A stretch of 64,000 nt of DNA from Pseudomonas silesiensis. GTDB taxonomy: Bacteria; Pseudomonadota; Gammaproteobacteria; Pseudomonadales; Pseudomonadaceae. The stretch lies in assembly GCF_001661075.1 (NCBI RefSeq), contig NZ_CP014870.1, positions 6,081,703 to 6,145,702 of the forward strand, in the 5' to 3' direction. Positions 1 to 7,920 of the stretch are shown here, piece after piece; positions within the stretch are counted from its first letter, which is position 1; each line of letters begins with the position of its first letter. A model generated the notes under the pieces. The model was not told the origin of the DNA and made no database searches. It worked only from the letters and a program-made list of their open reading frames with translations. Both the position numbers and the translations under genes were made by a program.

Positions 1-164
1 AGGCACTCGGAATGCAACCGGCCGAGTACCGGGGCACCGTCGACGAACTCACCCAGACTCAGCACGACGTGCTCGCGCCCGTTTTCCTCATCGAGAAAGC
101 CGTGCATGGTGAAATTCGCAAAAGGCGTTGGCAGCTTGGAAGCGGCGACAAAAACGACAGGCAC
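1..164 (-). CDS. ribA: GTP cyclohydrolase II, N-terminal part
   Basis: Partial gene; the remainder lies left of the window. GTP cyclohydrolase II opens the GTP imidazole ring in the first step of riboflavin synthesis. The visible 54 residues begin MPVVFVAASKLPTPF and reach LGRLHSECL, whose Cys is the first of the catalytic zinc ligands in this family. The start is a GTG at 162-164 with an AGGAG box 7 nt upstream; no better upstream start exists in frame. It is the last gene of the leftward riboflavin cluster, about 270 nt beyond the solute-binding protein gene and separated from it by a repeat. It matters because the RibA-like half of RibBA in this window has lost the same cysteine motif, so this gene probably supplies the activity. 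Confidence 0.93.
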   Translation of the reverse strand, partial: MPVVFVAASKLPTPFANFTMHGFLDEENGREHVVLSLGEFVDGAPVLGRLHSEC

Positions 165-299
165 CGGTGTGCTCCTGATCTATAGGTACTGGAGATTCGC
201 AGACGCGGCATTGTAACAGCAGGTTCCAACTGACGCTTAGGCTGAATTATGGGGCATAACGATCAAAATGTTTGATCTCAACCACGCCCCGCCCCACTC

Positions 300-391
300 C
301 TGTGGGAGCGGGCTTGCTCGCGAAGACGGTGGCTCAGTCAATAATGATGTCGCCTGACACACCGCTTTCGCGAGCAAGCCCGCTCCCACAG
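300..391. repeat. REP doublet (REPIN-like)
   Basis: Two inverted copies of TGTGGGAGCGGGCTTGCTCG followed by CGAA flank a spacer of about 35 nt. The copies face each other, as in the REPIN pairs of fluorescent pseudomonads. It sits between the ribA start and the solute-binding protein gene. The spacer (AATAATGATG then CTGACACACCGC) resembles the spacers of the elements at 9.7 and 30.6 kb. Confidence 0.9.
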
Positions 392-437
392 GGTCGGAGG
401 CACCCCAGGTAAGTTCTCGCCAGCCGCATGATCGGCT

Positions 438-1175
438 TCAATTCGGATCAAACGGATAAGGCTGCTTCCAACGCTCGAAAATCGGTTTCAGCCGGCCGCT
501 TTTCACCAATTGTTCCATGCGTTGGTCGAACAGCGCCATCAATGCACGGGCCCTGGGTGTATCGGCGAAGCACAGGTACAGCGGCAACTCTGCTATGTGG
601 GTGCGACGGAACTGCGAGGGATCCCTGGCCCGCTTGACGACGTAGTCGACCTCGGTCAGCGCATCGATGTAAAAGTCGGCGCGATTATGGACCAGCATCG
701 ACAGGATTCCGGTACGCCGCAGGACTTCGTTGTAACGACGCACGTTGGGCAGGTAGTCCTGATAATCGTAGCCGCGGACCCAGGCCAGTCGATAGTTGCC
801 CAGGGTTTCCGGAGTCGGGGCCGGATTGCTGGCCAGCCCCAGGGCATAGATGTGATCGGTATCGAAGCTCCAGCGTGGATACAGCAGGTCGCTGGTCTCG
901 TCACGATAGGAGCCGACGCAGGCGTCCACTTCACCCCGCTGGGCCAGCCCCATGGAACGCAAGTAGGGCTCGGTACGGATGTCCAGCTTGACCCCGGCCG
1001 GCTCGAACACCTCGCGCAACACGTCCCAGCCCAGACCGTGACCGTCCGCGGCGGTGTAGTCTTCCCAGTCCTCGCTGGCCAGATGAATCACGGACGGGGT
1101 CGCCGGTTCATCCGCCGCCTGGGCAAGCGCACTCAACATCGCCAAGACCATCACCAGCAACCAGCGTCGAGCCAT
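438..1175 (-). CDS. periplasmic solute-binding protein (SBP_bac_3-like)
   Basis: A 245-residue exported protein. The N-terminus MARRWLLVMVLAMLSALAQA is a classical signal peptide cleaved after AQA. The mature part resembles type-3 extracellular solute-binding proteins of polar amino-acid ABC transporters, including the typical segment around residues 75-100 (LDIRTEPYLRSMGLAQRGEV). The ATG at 1173-1175 has an AGGGGA box upstream and was preferred to longer in-frame starts because only it exposes the signal peptide. It follows pgpA by 22 nt and may be co-transcribed with it. No permease or ATPase gene is nearby, so the protein may serve a distant transporter or act as a sensor-like binding protein; the ligand cannot be read from sequence. 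Confidence 0.85.
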   Translation of the reverse strand: MARRWLLVMVLAMLSALAQAADEPATPSVIHLASEDWEDYTAADGHGLGWDVLREVFEPAGVKLDIRTEPYLRSMGLAQRGEVDACVGSYRDETSDLLYPRWSFDTDHIYALGLASNPAPTPETLGNYRLAWVRGYDYQDYLPNVRRYNEVLRRTGILSMLVHNRADFYIDALTEVDYVVKRARDPSQFRRTHIAELPLYLCFADTPRARALMALFDQRMEQLVKSGRLKPIFERWKQPYPFDPN

Positions 1176-1197
1176 CCCTAATCCCCTGTTCCGCCAC

Positions 1198-1701
1198 TCA
1201 GGCGAAAATCCATACCAGCCCCTGCATCGCCAACCACGCAAACACCCCGGCCAATACGTCGTCGAGCATGATCCCGACGCCACCGTGCACATGCTTGTCT
1301 ATCCAGTGAATAGGCCACGGCTTGAGGATATCGAAGAAGCGAAATACCAGAAAACCTGCCAGCAACCAATACCAACCTTCCGGTACCAGCCACAGCGTGA
1401 TCCACATCCCGACCATTTCGTCCCAGACGATGCCTTCGTGGTCGTGCACCCGCAAATCGTCGGCCACCTTGCCGCACAGCCAGAAGCCGAACAGCATGGT
1501 GATGCCCAGCATCAGCCAGTAACCCCAGTCGGGCAGCATCTGCCACAGCGGAATAAAGGGTAGCGCAACTAACGAACCCCAGGTGCCCGGTGCTTTTGGC
1601 AGGGTGCCCGAACCGAAGCCGAACGCGATGAAATGCCAGGGATTGCGCCAGACCGAGGGCGGTACGAATTCCGCCGGGACTTGATTGGGATGATCTGTCA
1701 C
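1198..1701 (-). CDS. pgpA: phosphatidylglycerophosphatase A
   Basis: PgpA removes the phosphate from phosphatidylglycerophosphate at the inner membrane to give phosphatidylglycerol. The protein has 167 residues, the usual family size. It shows the conserved N-terminal block GFGSGTLPKAPGTWGS (about residues 28-43) and the acidic motif WDEMVGMW (about 93-100), followed by hydrophobic membrane helices. It overlaps the end of thiL by 4 nt, which suggests translational coupling in the riboflavin/thiamine cluster. The thiL-pgpA linkage is common in gammaproteobacteria. Confidence 0.95.
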   Translation of the reverse strand: MTDHPNQVPAEFVPPSVWRNPWHFIAFGFGSGTLPKAPGTWGSLVALPFIPLWQMLPDWGYWLMLGITMLFGFWLCGKVADDLRVHDHEGIVWDEMVGMWITLWLVPEGWYWLLAGFLVFRFFDILKPWPIHWIDKHVHGGVGIMLDDVLAGVFAWLAMQGLVWIFA

Positions 1702-2663
1702 GGTGTCTCCCGAAAATGTTGATAGCCCCGGGTTTGCGGGGTGATGTCTTGGCCATCGGCATCCAGCAGCACGACGCCTTGCCCTGCCACCACACGCCCG
1801 ACCACATGGATCGGCCAGCCATCTGCCATCATTTGTGGCAACTCGACAGACGGTAATGTGAAGGCCAGGACGTAATCGTCTCCGCCACTGAGGGCCGCGT
1901 TTACTGCACCCGACTGACCGAGCAAGGCCACTAAAGCCTTCGACAGCGGCAAACGGTCCCGTTCAACTTGAATGCCTACCTTCGATGCGAGAGCGATATG
2001 CCCACAGTCGGCGAGCAAGCCGTCGGAGATGTCCAGCGCTGAGGTCGCCTTGCCCCGCAAGGCCATGCCCAGCCCAAGCTGCGGTTGCGGCGACCAGTAA
2101 TGCGCCAGCAGCGGGTCGGCAATGGCCGGTTCAGCCGTGCGCTGGCCGAGCACCAGCGGCAAGGCGCCAGCGGCATTGCCCAGTTCACCGCCAACGCACA
2201 ACAAATCGCCTGGCTTCGCGCCGCTACGGGTCAACGCCAAACCACTGGGCACACGCCCGAACACAGTCATGGTCAGGCTCAAGGGCCCACGGGTGGTATC
2301 GCCGCCAACCAGTGCGACACCGCAGCTTTGCGCCATGAGGTTCAAACCACGGGCGTAGGCGTCCAGCCAATCGGCGGTCACCGTCGGCAGGGTCAGGGCA
2401 AGGGTAAAGGCGATGGGGGTGGCGCCCATGGCAGCCAGATCGCTGACGGCCACGGCCAGCGAGCGCTGACCGAGCAGAAACGGGTCGCAAGGGTCTGCGA
2501 AATGCACACCGGCCACGAGGGTGTCGGTGGAAATAGCCAACTGCTCCCCGGGGGGAACAGCCAGCAAGGCGCAGTCATCGCCGATCCCGAGGGCAACGCC
2601 TTCGCCGCCTTGCGCACAAGGCGCGGCGGCGAAGAAATTGCGGATCAGCTCAAACTCACCCAT
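1698..2663 (-). CDS. thiL: thiamine-monophosphate kinase
   Basis: ThiL phosphorylates thiamine monophosphate to the active cofactor thiamine diphosphate. It belongs to the PurM/AIR-synthase fold. Visible motifs are GIGDDCALL near the N-terminus, STDTLVAGVHF, GGDTTRGPLS and SALDISDGL, which line the ATP and substrate sites. The ATG at 2661-2663 (MGEFELIRNFF) is the family start and gives 321 residues; a TTG six codons upstream is also possible. Neither start has a clear ribosome-binding site. The start lies 18 nt after the nusB stop, so coupling to nusB translation is likely. Confidence 0.95.
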   Translation of the reverse strand: MGEFELIRNFFAAAPCAQGGEGVALGIGDDCALLAVPPGEQLAISTDTLVAGVHFADPCDPFLLGQRSLAVAVSDLAAMGATPIAFTLALTLPTVTADWLDAYARGLNLMAQSCGVALVGGDTTRGPLSLTMTVFGRVPSGLALTRSGAKPGDLLCVGGELGNAAGALPLVLGQRTAEPAIADPLLAHYWSPQPQLGLGMALRGKATSALDISDGLLADCGHIALASKVGIQVERDRLPLSKALVALLGQSGAVNAALSGGDDYVLAFTLPSVELPQMMADGWPIHVVGRVVAGQGVVLLDADGQDITPQTRGYQHFRETP

Positions 2664-2681
2664 AGCGATATCAAGCGCCAA

Positions 2682-3182
2682 TCAGCGCTTGAACGCCTTC
2701 ACTTCAGCTTCACGCAGACGCGGGGCCAGCTTGTCGAGCACACCGTTGACGAACTTGTGGCCGTCGGTGGAGCCGAAGACTTTCGCCAGCTCGATACCTT
2801 CGTTGATCACCACGCGGTACGGCACGTCGACGCGCTCGAGCAGTTCCCAGGTCGACAGGCGCAGGACCGCCAGTTCAACCGGGTCCAGCTCTTCGATCGT
2901 GATGTCCAGGCATGGCGCCAGTGCGGCGTCGATACGGTCCTTCTGCGCCGGAACCCCGTGCAGGATTTCACGGAAGTAGGCGCCGTCGACATCGCTGAAA
3001 TCGTTATCGACCCGGAACTGCGCTTCGATCTCGTTCAGCGACTGCTTGGCCATGTGCCATTGATACAGCGCCTGGGTCGCGAGCTGACGGGCTTCGCGAC
3101 GCTTGACGCTTTTCGATGGCTTGCCGGCATCCGCAGGCTTTGGATCGCGCGGGTTGAAACGATCGCTTTCGTCGCTAATCAC
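2682..3182 (-). CDS. nusB: transcription antitermination factor NusB
   Basis: NusB binds NusE (S10) and boxA RNA to promote antitermination on rRNA operons. The 166-residue product has a basic, charged N-terminal extension of about 25 residues before the helical NusB fold ([18 protein letters not shown] onward). The C-terminal half holds the conserved segments [17 protein letters not shown] and [11 protein letters not shown]. The start is a GTG overlapping the ribH stop by 4 nt (GTGA). The ribH-nusB-thiL order is conserved in proteobacteria. Confidence 0.96.
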   Translation of the reverse strand: MISDESDRFNPRDPKPADAGKPSKSVKRREARQLATQALYQWHMAKQSLNEIEAQFRVDNDFSDVDGAYFREILHGVPAQKDRIDAALAPCLDITIEELDPVELAVLRLSTWELLERVDVPYRVVINEGIELAKVFGSTDGHKFVNGVLDKLAPRLREAEVKAFKR

Positions 3183-3655
3183 TTGGCCTCCAACTGCGCC
3201 AGCAGGCTGACCATTTCCAGGGCGGACAGGGCAGCTTCGGCACCTTTGTTACCGGCCTTGGTGCCGGAACGTTCGATGGCTTGCTCGATGGAATCAACGG
3301 TCAGCACGCCAAATGCGACTGGAACGCCGAACTCCATGGACACCTGGGCCAGGCCCTTGGTGCATTCGCCCGCCACGTATTCGAAGTGCGGAGTACCGCC
3401 ACGAATGACCGCGCCCAGGGCGATGATTGCCGCGTATTCGCCCTTCTGAGCAACTTTCTGCGCAACCAGCGGGATTTCGAAGGCGCCAGGCGCACGGATG
3501 ATGGTGATGTCGCTTTCGCTCACGCCATGGCGAACCAGGGCATCAACTGCACCGCTGACCAGGCTTTCAACCACGAAGCTGTTGAAACGGCCCACTACCA
3601 GAGCGTAGCGGCCTTTAGGGGCGATGAAGGTACCTTCGATGGTCTTCAGGGTCAT
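3179..3655 (-). CDS. ribH: 6,7-dimethyl-8-ribityllumazine synthase
   Basis: RibH condenses 3,4-dihydroxy-2-butanone 4-phosphate with the ribitylamino-pyrimidine to form lumazine, the penultimate step of riboflavin synthesis. It forms large multimers in the cytoplasm. At 158 residues it has the usual length. Conserved blocks include VVGRFNSFV, the phosphate/ligand loop around [10 protein letters not shown], and [16 protein letters not shown] with the catalytic His. It lies between ribBA (91-nt gap containing a hairpin) and nusB (4-nt overlap). It supplies the substrate of RibE in the same cluster. Confidence 0.97.
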   Translation of the reverse strand: MTLKTIEGTFIAPKGRYALVVGRFNSFVVESLVSGAVDALVRHGVSESDITIIRAPGAFEIPLVAQKVAQKGEYAAIIALGAVIRGGTPHFEYVAGECTKGLAQVSMEFGVPVAFGVLTVDSIEQAIERSGTKAGNKGAEAALSALEMVSLLAQLEAK

Positions 3656-3677
3656 TCGTTAGATCTCTTAAAGAGCC

Positions 3678-3700
3678 GGGACGCGTTTTCTACGCGTCCC
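3678..3700 (-). other. intercistronic hairpin between ribBA and ribH
   Basis: A perfect 9-bp inverted repeat (GGGACGCGT / ACGCGTCCC) with a 5-nt AGAAA loop on the coding strand. It lies about 22 nt upstream of the ribH start. No U-run follows it, so it does not look like a simple terminator; it could stabilise or process the ribBA-ribH transcript. It is not an FMN riboswitch. Confidence 0.5.
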
Positions 3701-3746
3701 TCAGTGATTTGTTAACCGCGAATACAGGCCCGCAAACTGCCGGTCA

Positions 3747-4838
3747 TTATTCGGAGGGCACGTATTCTACAACTTCCAGATCGAAACCGGATATCGCATT
3801 AAATTTCATCGGTGCACTCATCAGGCGCATTTTGCGTACGCCCAGGTCCCGGAGGATCTGCGAACCGGCACCGACGATGCTGTAGGTGGTCGGTTTTTTC
3901 GCCGGTACGTGCTCCGCGGTTTCACGGATGTGTGCCAGCAACACGTCGCCATCGAGCGGGTGACCGAGCAACAGCACCACGCCGCTGCCAGCCTCGGCGA
4001 CCGCGGCCATGGCGGCGCGCAGGCTCCAGCGGCCGGGCTGCTTGACCATCAACAAGTCGCGCAGCGGGTCCATGTTATGCACGCGAACCAGGGTCGGTTC
4101 TTCGCCGCACACGGTGCCCAGGGTCAATGCCATGTGCACGTCGCCTTCCACGGAATCACGATAGGTCACCAGGTTGAATTGGCCCAGTTCGCTGTCCAGT
4201 GGCTGCTCGGCAATCCGCTGAACGGTACGCTCGTGGATCATCCGGTAGTGAATCAGGTCGGCGATGGTGCCGATCTTGATGTTGTGTTCAGCGGCAAACG
4301 CTTCGAGCTCGGCGCGACGGGACATGGTGCCGTCGTCGTTCATCACTTCGCAAATCACCCCGCTCGGCTCGAAACCGGCCATGCGTGCCAGGTCGCACGC
4401 CGCTTCGGTGTGGCCGGCACGGGCCAGGGTGCCGCCGGCCTGGGCCATCAGCGGGAAGATATGGCCGGGGCTGACGATGTCTTCAGCCTTGGCGTCTTTC
4501 GCGGCGGCGGCCTGCACGGTGCGCGCACGGTCGGCGGCCGAGATGCCGGTGGTCACGCCGGTGGCGGCTTCGATGGACACGGTGAACTTGGTGCCGAAAC
4601 CGGAACCGTTGCGCGGAGCCATCAGCGGCAGCTTCAGCAGTTCGCAGCGCTCGCGGCTCATCGGCATGCAGATCAGGCCACGGGCGTGCTTGGCCATGAA
4701 GTTGATGTGTTCAGGCTGGCAGCATTCGGCGGCCATGATCAGGTCGCCTTCATTCTCGCGGTCTTCGTCATCCATGAGGATGACCATCTTGCCTTGGCGG
4801 ATATCTTCAACCAGTTCTTCGATGCTATTGAGCGCCAC
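3747..4838 (-). CDS. ribBA: 3,4-dihydroxy-2-butanone 4-phosphate synthase with degenerate GTP cyclohydrolase II-like domain
   Basis: The N-terminal half (about 1-207) is a complete RibB domain that makes dihydroxybutanone phosphate from ribulose 5-phosphate. It has the acidic metal/substrate loop DDEDRENEGD at 23-32 and the RAGHTEAACDL block. The C-terminal half is homologous to GTP cyclohydrolase II, but where active enzymes have HSECLTGD followed by a CxC pair it reads VHNMDPLRD with no zinc cysteines. It is therefore probably inactive as a cyclohydrolase, which fits a separate ribA at the left edge. The start is a GTG with a strong AAGGGGGG box; length 363 residues. Such hybrid proteins with a decayed second domain are known in pseudomonads. 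Confidence 0.94.
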   Translation of the reverse strand: MALNSIEELVEDIRQGKMVILMDDEDRENEGDLIMAAECCQPEHINFMAKHARGLICMPMSRERCELLKLPLMAPRNGSGFGTKFTVSIEAATGVTTGISAADRARTVQAAAAKDAKAEDIVSPGHIFPLMAQAGGTLARAGHTEAACDLARMAGFEPSGVICEVMNDDGTMSRRAELEAFAAEHNIKIGTIADLIHYRMIHERTVQRIAEQPLDSELGQFNLVTYRDSVEGDVHMALTLGTVCGEEPTLVRVHNMDPLRDLLMVKQPGRWSLRAAMAAVAEAGSGVVLLLGHPLDGDVLLAHIRETAEHVPAKKPTTYSIVGAGSQILRDLGVRKMRLMSAPMKFNAISGFDLEVVEYVPSE

Positions 4839-4869
4839 AAGGCACCCCCCTTCTTTCGAAATTTGAGCT

Positions 4870-5532
4870 TCAGGATTTGAGGTAGCCGTTTTGGGCCAGA
4901 AAGCTTTCAGTGATGTTACCGGAAGTCGGCTCTGCAGCTTTATCGCCTAAAAGCAGCCGCTCCAGATAACGTGCCAGCAAGTCAACTTCAAGATTCACCC
5001 GGCGACCTGGCTGGTAAGACGCCATGATGGTTTCGCTCAGGGTGTGCGGAATGATCGTCAGCAGGAACTCGGCGCCATCGACCGCGTTCACGGTCAGGCT
5101 GGTGCCATCGACGGTGATCGAGCCTTTATGGGCGATGTACTTGGCCAGGTCTTTCGGCGCACGGATGCGGAATTCCACCGCGCGGGCGTTCTCGGTGCGG
5201 GCAACCACTTCACCCACGCCATCGACGTGCCCGCTGACCAGATGCCCGCCAAGACGGGTAGTCGGGGTCAGGGCTTTTTCCAGGTTGACCGGGCTGCCGC
5301 TTTTCAAGTCATTCATGGCGGTGCAATCGAGGGTTTCACGGCTGACGTCCGCCGCAAAGCCATTGCCGGGCAACTCGACCGCGGTCAGGCACACGCCGTT
5401 TACCGCAATGCTGTCGCCCAGTTTGACGTCGCTCAAGTCGAGCTTGCCGGTTTCTACGTGTACCCGCACATCTCCGCCTTTTGGGGTCAATGCACGAATA
5501 CTGCCGATGGATTCGATGATGCCGGTAAACAT
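4870..5532 (-). CDS. ribE: riboflavin synthase, alpha subunit
   Basis: This enzyme dismutates two molecules of 6,7-dimethyl-8-ribityllumazine into riboflavin and the pyrimidine precursor. The 220-residue product starts with the invariant MFTGIIESIG. It contains two lumazine-binding repeats, visible as the paired motifs GDSIAVNGVCLTA (first half) and GSITVDGTSLTV (second half), each preceded by a long beta region. The ATG at 5530-5532 follows GAGGAGG and is preferred to a 35-codon upstream extension that overlaps ribD and lacks family similarity. It lies between ribD (46-nt gap) and ribBA (31-nt gap). Some annotations call it ribC. Confidence 0.96.
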   Translation of the reverse strand: MFTGIIESIGSIRALTPKGGDVRVHVETGKLDLSDVKLGDSIAVNGVCLTAVELPGNGFAADVSRETLDCTAMNDLKSGSPVNLEKALTPTTRLGGHLVSGHVDGVGEVVARTENARAVEFRIRAPKDLAKYIAHKGSITVDGTSLTVNAVDGAEFLLTIIPHTLSETIMASYQPGRRVNLEVDLLARYLERLLLGDKAAEPTSGNITESFLAQNGYLKS

Positions 5533-5578
5533 GGAGTCCTCCTCGAGAACAAAGCCGTCGCGTGGCGCAGGCCGGGAA

Positions 5579-6712
5579 TTATACGCTCGCCGCCGGCACA
5601 GGAATGGCAATGACTCGCCAGTCTTCGCCAACCGCACGAATTTCAGTGATTTTTAGCTCGGGCGCGTCTTTCATCTGCGCCAGCGGCCAGTCCAGCAGCG
5701 GCCGTGCCGAGGAGCCAAGAAACTTGCCGGCGATGAAAATCTGGAACTCGTCCACCAGTCCCTGCCGGGCAAAGGCCCCGGCAAGACGCGGCCCCGCTTC
5801 GACCAACACTTCGTTGACGCCACGATGGGCGAGTTCGACCAGCAGTTTACGCAGGTCGACCAGGCCATCGGCGCCGGTCACGATCAGGCATTCCGGGCCG
5901 TTGGCGTATTGCTCTTCGATGGCCATGCAGGTGGCGACCAGCGCCGGGCCGGCCTTGAAGAACGGCGCATCCAGCGGCACCCGCAAACGGCCGTCGATCA
6001 GCACGCGCAGCGGTGGACGACTCATCGCCAACGCGGTTTGCTCGGGGTCCAGCCCCAATTCATCGGCACGCACCGTCAGCCGGGCGTTGTCCGCCAGCAC
6101 CGTGTCGGCGCCGGTCAGCACCACGCTGGCCTGGGCGCGCAGGCGTTGTACCGCCGAACGCGCCGCTGTGCCGGTGATCCACTGGCTTTCGCCGCTTTCC
6201 ATCGCCGTGCGACCGTCCAGGCTCATGGCCAACTTGACCCGTACGAACGGCAAGCCGTGCTCCATACGCTTGAGGAAGCCTTCGTTGAGCTTGCGCGCCT
6301 CGCCTTCGAGCACGCCGCTTTCGGTAGCGATGCCGGCCTGGGCCAGGCGCTGCAGGCCGCGACCGGCGACTTCCGGGTTCGGGTCCTGCATCGCCGCAAC
6401 CACCCGCGCCAGCCCGGCGTTCACCAGTGCATCGGCGCAGGGCGGCGTGTGGCCGTGATGGCTGCAAGGTTCGAGGGTCACGTAAGCCGTGGCGCCCCGC
6501 GCCTTGTCGCCGGCGGCGCGCAGGGCGTGGACTTCTGCATGGGGTTCGCCGGTGCGCACGTGCCAGCCTTCGCCGACGATTTGCCCGTCACGCACGATCA
6601 CGCAGCCCACCCGCGGGTTGGGGTGCGTGGTGTAGTGACCTCTGCGCGCCAGTTCCAGGGCACGGGCCATGTAATGGGCGTCGAGGACGGCTTGTTCTGG
6701 GGATTGGGTCAT
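5579..6712 (-). CDS. ribD: bifunctional riboflavin biosynthesis deaminase/reductase RibD
   Basis: RibD carries out the second and third steps of riboflavin synthesis: deamination of the pyrimidine and NADPH-dependent reduction of the ribosyl chain. Residues 1-145 form the cytidine-deaminase-like domain, with the zinc and proton-shuttle motif HAE at 58-60 and [11 protein letters not shown] at 82-92. Residues from about 150 form the reductase domain, with [13 protein letters not shown] and, later, the GPRLAGAF loop. Length is 377 residues, typical for the fusion. The ATG overlaps the nrdR stop by 4 nt, so translation of the two is likely coupled. Confidence 0.97.
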   Translation of the reverse strand: MTQSPEQAVLDAHYMARALELARRGHYTTHPNPRVGCVIVRDGQIVGEGWHVRTGEPHAEVHALRAAGDKARGATAYVTLEPCSHHGHTPPCADALVNAGLARVVAAMQDPNPEVAGRGLQRLAQAGIATESGVLEGEARKLNEGFLKRMEHGLPFVRVKLAMSLDGRTAMESGESQWITGTAARSAVQRLRAQASVVLTGADTVLADNARLTVRADELGLDPEQTALAMSRPPLRVLIDGRLRVPLDAPFFKAGPALVATCMAIEEQYANGPECLIVTGADGLVDLRKLLVELAHRGVNEVLVEAGPRLAGAFARQGLVDEFQIFIAGKFLGSSARPLLDWPLAQMKDAPELKITEIRAVGEDWRVIAIPVPAASV

Positions 6713-7173
6713 TCTTTCACCGGCTCACGGGCCAGGCGATCGATCTCTTCGCGGAACTCGTTGAGGTCCTGGAAGCGCCGATACACGGAGGCGAAACGAA
6801 TGTAGGCGACTTCGTCGAGCTTTTGCAGCTCGGCCATCACCAGTTCACCGACCACGAGGGATTTGACCTCGCGCTCGCCGGTGGCGCGCAGTTTATGTTT
6901 GATGTGCACCAGCGACGATTCGAGACGCTCGACACTCACCGGGCGCTTCTCCAGCGCACGCTGCATGCCGGCGCGCAGTTTTTCTTCGTCGAACGGCTGG
7001 CGGCTGCCGTCGGTTTTGATAAGGCGCGGCAACACCAGTTCAGCCGTCTCGAACGTCGTGAAACGTTCGCCGCAGGCCAGGCATTCGCGCCGGCGGCGCA
7101 CCTGTTCGCCCTCGGCGACCAGACGCGAGTCGATGACCTTGGTGTCGTTGGCACCGCAGAAGGGACAGTGCAT
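6709..7173 (-). CDS. nrdR: transcriptional repressor NrdR
   Basis: NrdR senses (d)ATP and represses ribonucleotide reductase genes. The 154-residue protein has an N-terminal zinc ribbon (Cys3, Cys6, Cys31, Cys34) with the basic RRRRE stretch between the two pairs. An ATP-cone domain follows (about 49-139) with [16 protein letters not shown] near its start. The start at MHCPFCG is the family start; an upstream in-frame extension adds a sequence without similarity. It is the first gene of the leftward riboflavin cluster, as in many gammaproteobacteria. The MITE-like element lies about 90 nt upstream. Confidence 0.97.
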   Translation of the reverse strand: MHCPFCGANDTKVIDSRLVAEGEQVRRRRECLACGERFTTFETAELVLPRLIKTDGSRQPFDEEKLRAGMQRALEKRPVSVERLESSLVHIKHKLRATGEREVKSLVVGELVMAELQKLDEVAYIRFASVYRRFQDLNEFREEIDRLAREPVKE

Positions 7174-7261
7174 GGTGGCAGGCAACAAAAAAAGGGAGGG
7201 CCATGGTAGCGCATCCGGGTGGCAAGACAAGCCATAGGCTTTGCGGTATACAGACGGGCTA

Positions 7262-7419
7262 GTGTCCTGTCTCGTAAATACGTTCCTGTTTTGACGAGTG
7301 GCTGTTGTCGTCAGGCAAGGCGCCGCGACGAGTCATAGCCCGCTATGGCGAGGAGCGGCAACGCAGCATGACGGCAACAGACGCCGTCAAAACGGAACAG
7401 TATTTGCGAGACAGGACAC
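7262..7419. mobile_element. MITE-like inverted-repeat element (158 bp)
   Basis: The ends are near-perfect inverted repeats of about 35 bp. The left end reads GTGTCCTGTCTCGTAAATAC; the right end on the other strand reads GTGTCCTGTCTCGCAAATAC. The similarity continues through a GTTCC...GTTTTGACG block with small indels. The centre has a CATAGC/GCTATG palindrome. There is no coding capacity. A clear target-site duplication is not visible; CTA occurs on both flanks but is offset by one base. It lies between nrdR and the divergent lipoprotein gene. Confidence 0.75.
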
Positions 7420-7461
7420 CCTACCCTTTGACTCATGGATTTCACCCAGCTGGAGCCACCA

Positions 7462-7920
7462 ATGTCCATACGACCGCTCATTTTGCTCAGTCTTTTCAGC
7501 CTCCTGGTGGCCTGTAGCAGCGATGCGCCCAAGCCACCGGAGCCCGGCCCTGCGCCGCAACAGGCGCAGAAAAAAGCCAGGGAGTCTGCCGACCTGGGCC
7601 CGCTGCCCGCGCATCAACGTGAATTGAGCGGCACCTTGCAAGGCGTACCGTCCGGTGCAGAGGTCGAACTGGCGCTGCTGGTGGTCGACAACCAGGACCG
7701 CCCGCAACAATTGCTCGCCAGTTCCAGCCTGATCGGCACCAATCAGATATTGCCGTTTCGTCTGCGTTTCAACCCGGCATCCTTTCCGGCAGGTGCCCGC
7801 GTTGAACTGCGTGGCCGCGCCAGCCAGTCCGGCCAGTTGATTCTGCACCTGCCGTCGCAAGTCATCAGCCAGCCAACGACCCAGGCGATGGGTCAACTGC
7901 AGTTCGTCAAAGCACCATGA
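7462..7920 (+). CDS. YbaY-family lipoprotein
   Basis: A 152-residue predicted lipoprotein. MSIRPLILLSLFSLLVAC is a type II signal peptide with the lipobox LVAC and the acylated Cys at position 18. A Pro/Gln/Ala-rich linker follows, then a beta-rich domain typical of the YbaY / type III secretion pilotin-like family (segment LSGTLQGVPSGAEVELALLV onward). The ATG at 7462 has a GGAG box 6 nt upstream; an ATG nine codons earlier lacks one and would bury the lipobox. Residues after the Cys are SSD, so inner- versus outer-membrane sorting is not obvious. It overlaps the next gene by 4 nt (ATGA). The cellular role is not established. Confidence 0.85.
   Translation: MSIRPLILLSLFSLLVACSSDAPKPPEPGPAPQQAQKKARESADLGPLPAHQRELSGTLQGVPSGAEVELALLVVDNQDRPQQLLASSSLIGTNQILPFRLRFNPASFPAGARVELRGRASQSGQLILHLPSQVISQPTTQAMGQLQFVKAP

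Noticed and set aside
2085..3449. Long plus-strand open frame across thiL, nusB and ribH
   Set aside because: It is antisense to three well-supported genes; long antisense frames are expected in GC-rich DNA with strong third-position bias.
3656..5578. FMN riboswitch in the riboflavin cluster
   Set aside because: The gaps (31-91 nt) are too short for the conserved RFN fold and lack its sequence blocks; only a simple hairpin is present before ribH.
7435..7461. Upstream ATG (7435) as start of the YbaY-like lipoprotein
   Set aside because: It lacks a ribosome-binding site and would place nine extra residues before the signal peptide; the ATG at 7462 has GGAG and a proper lipobox distance.
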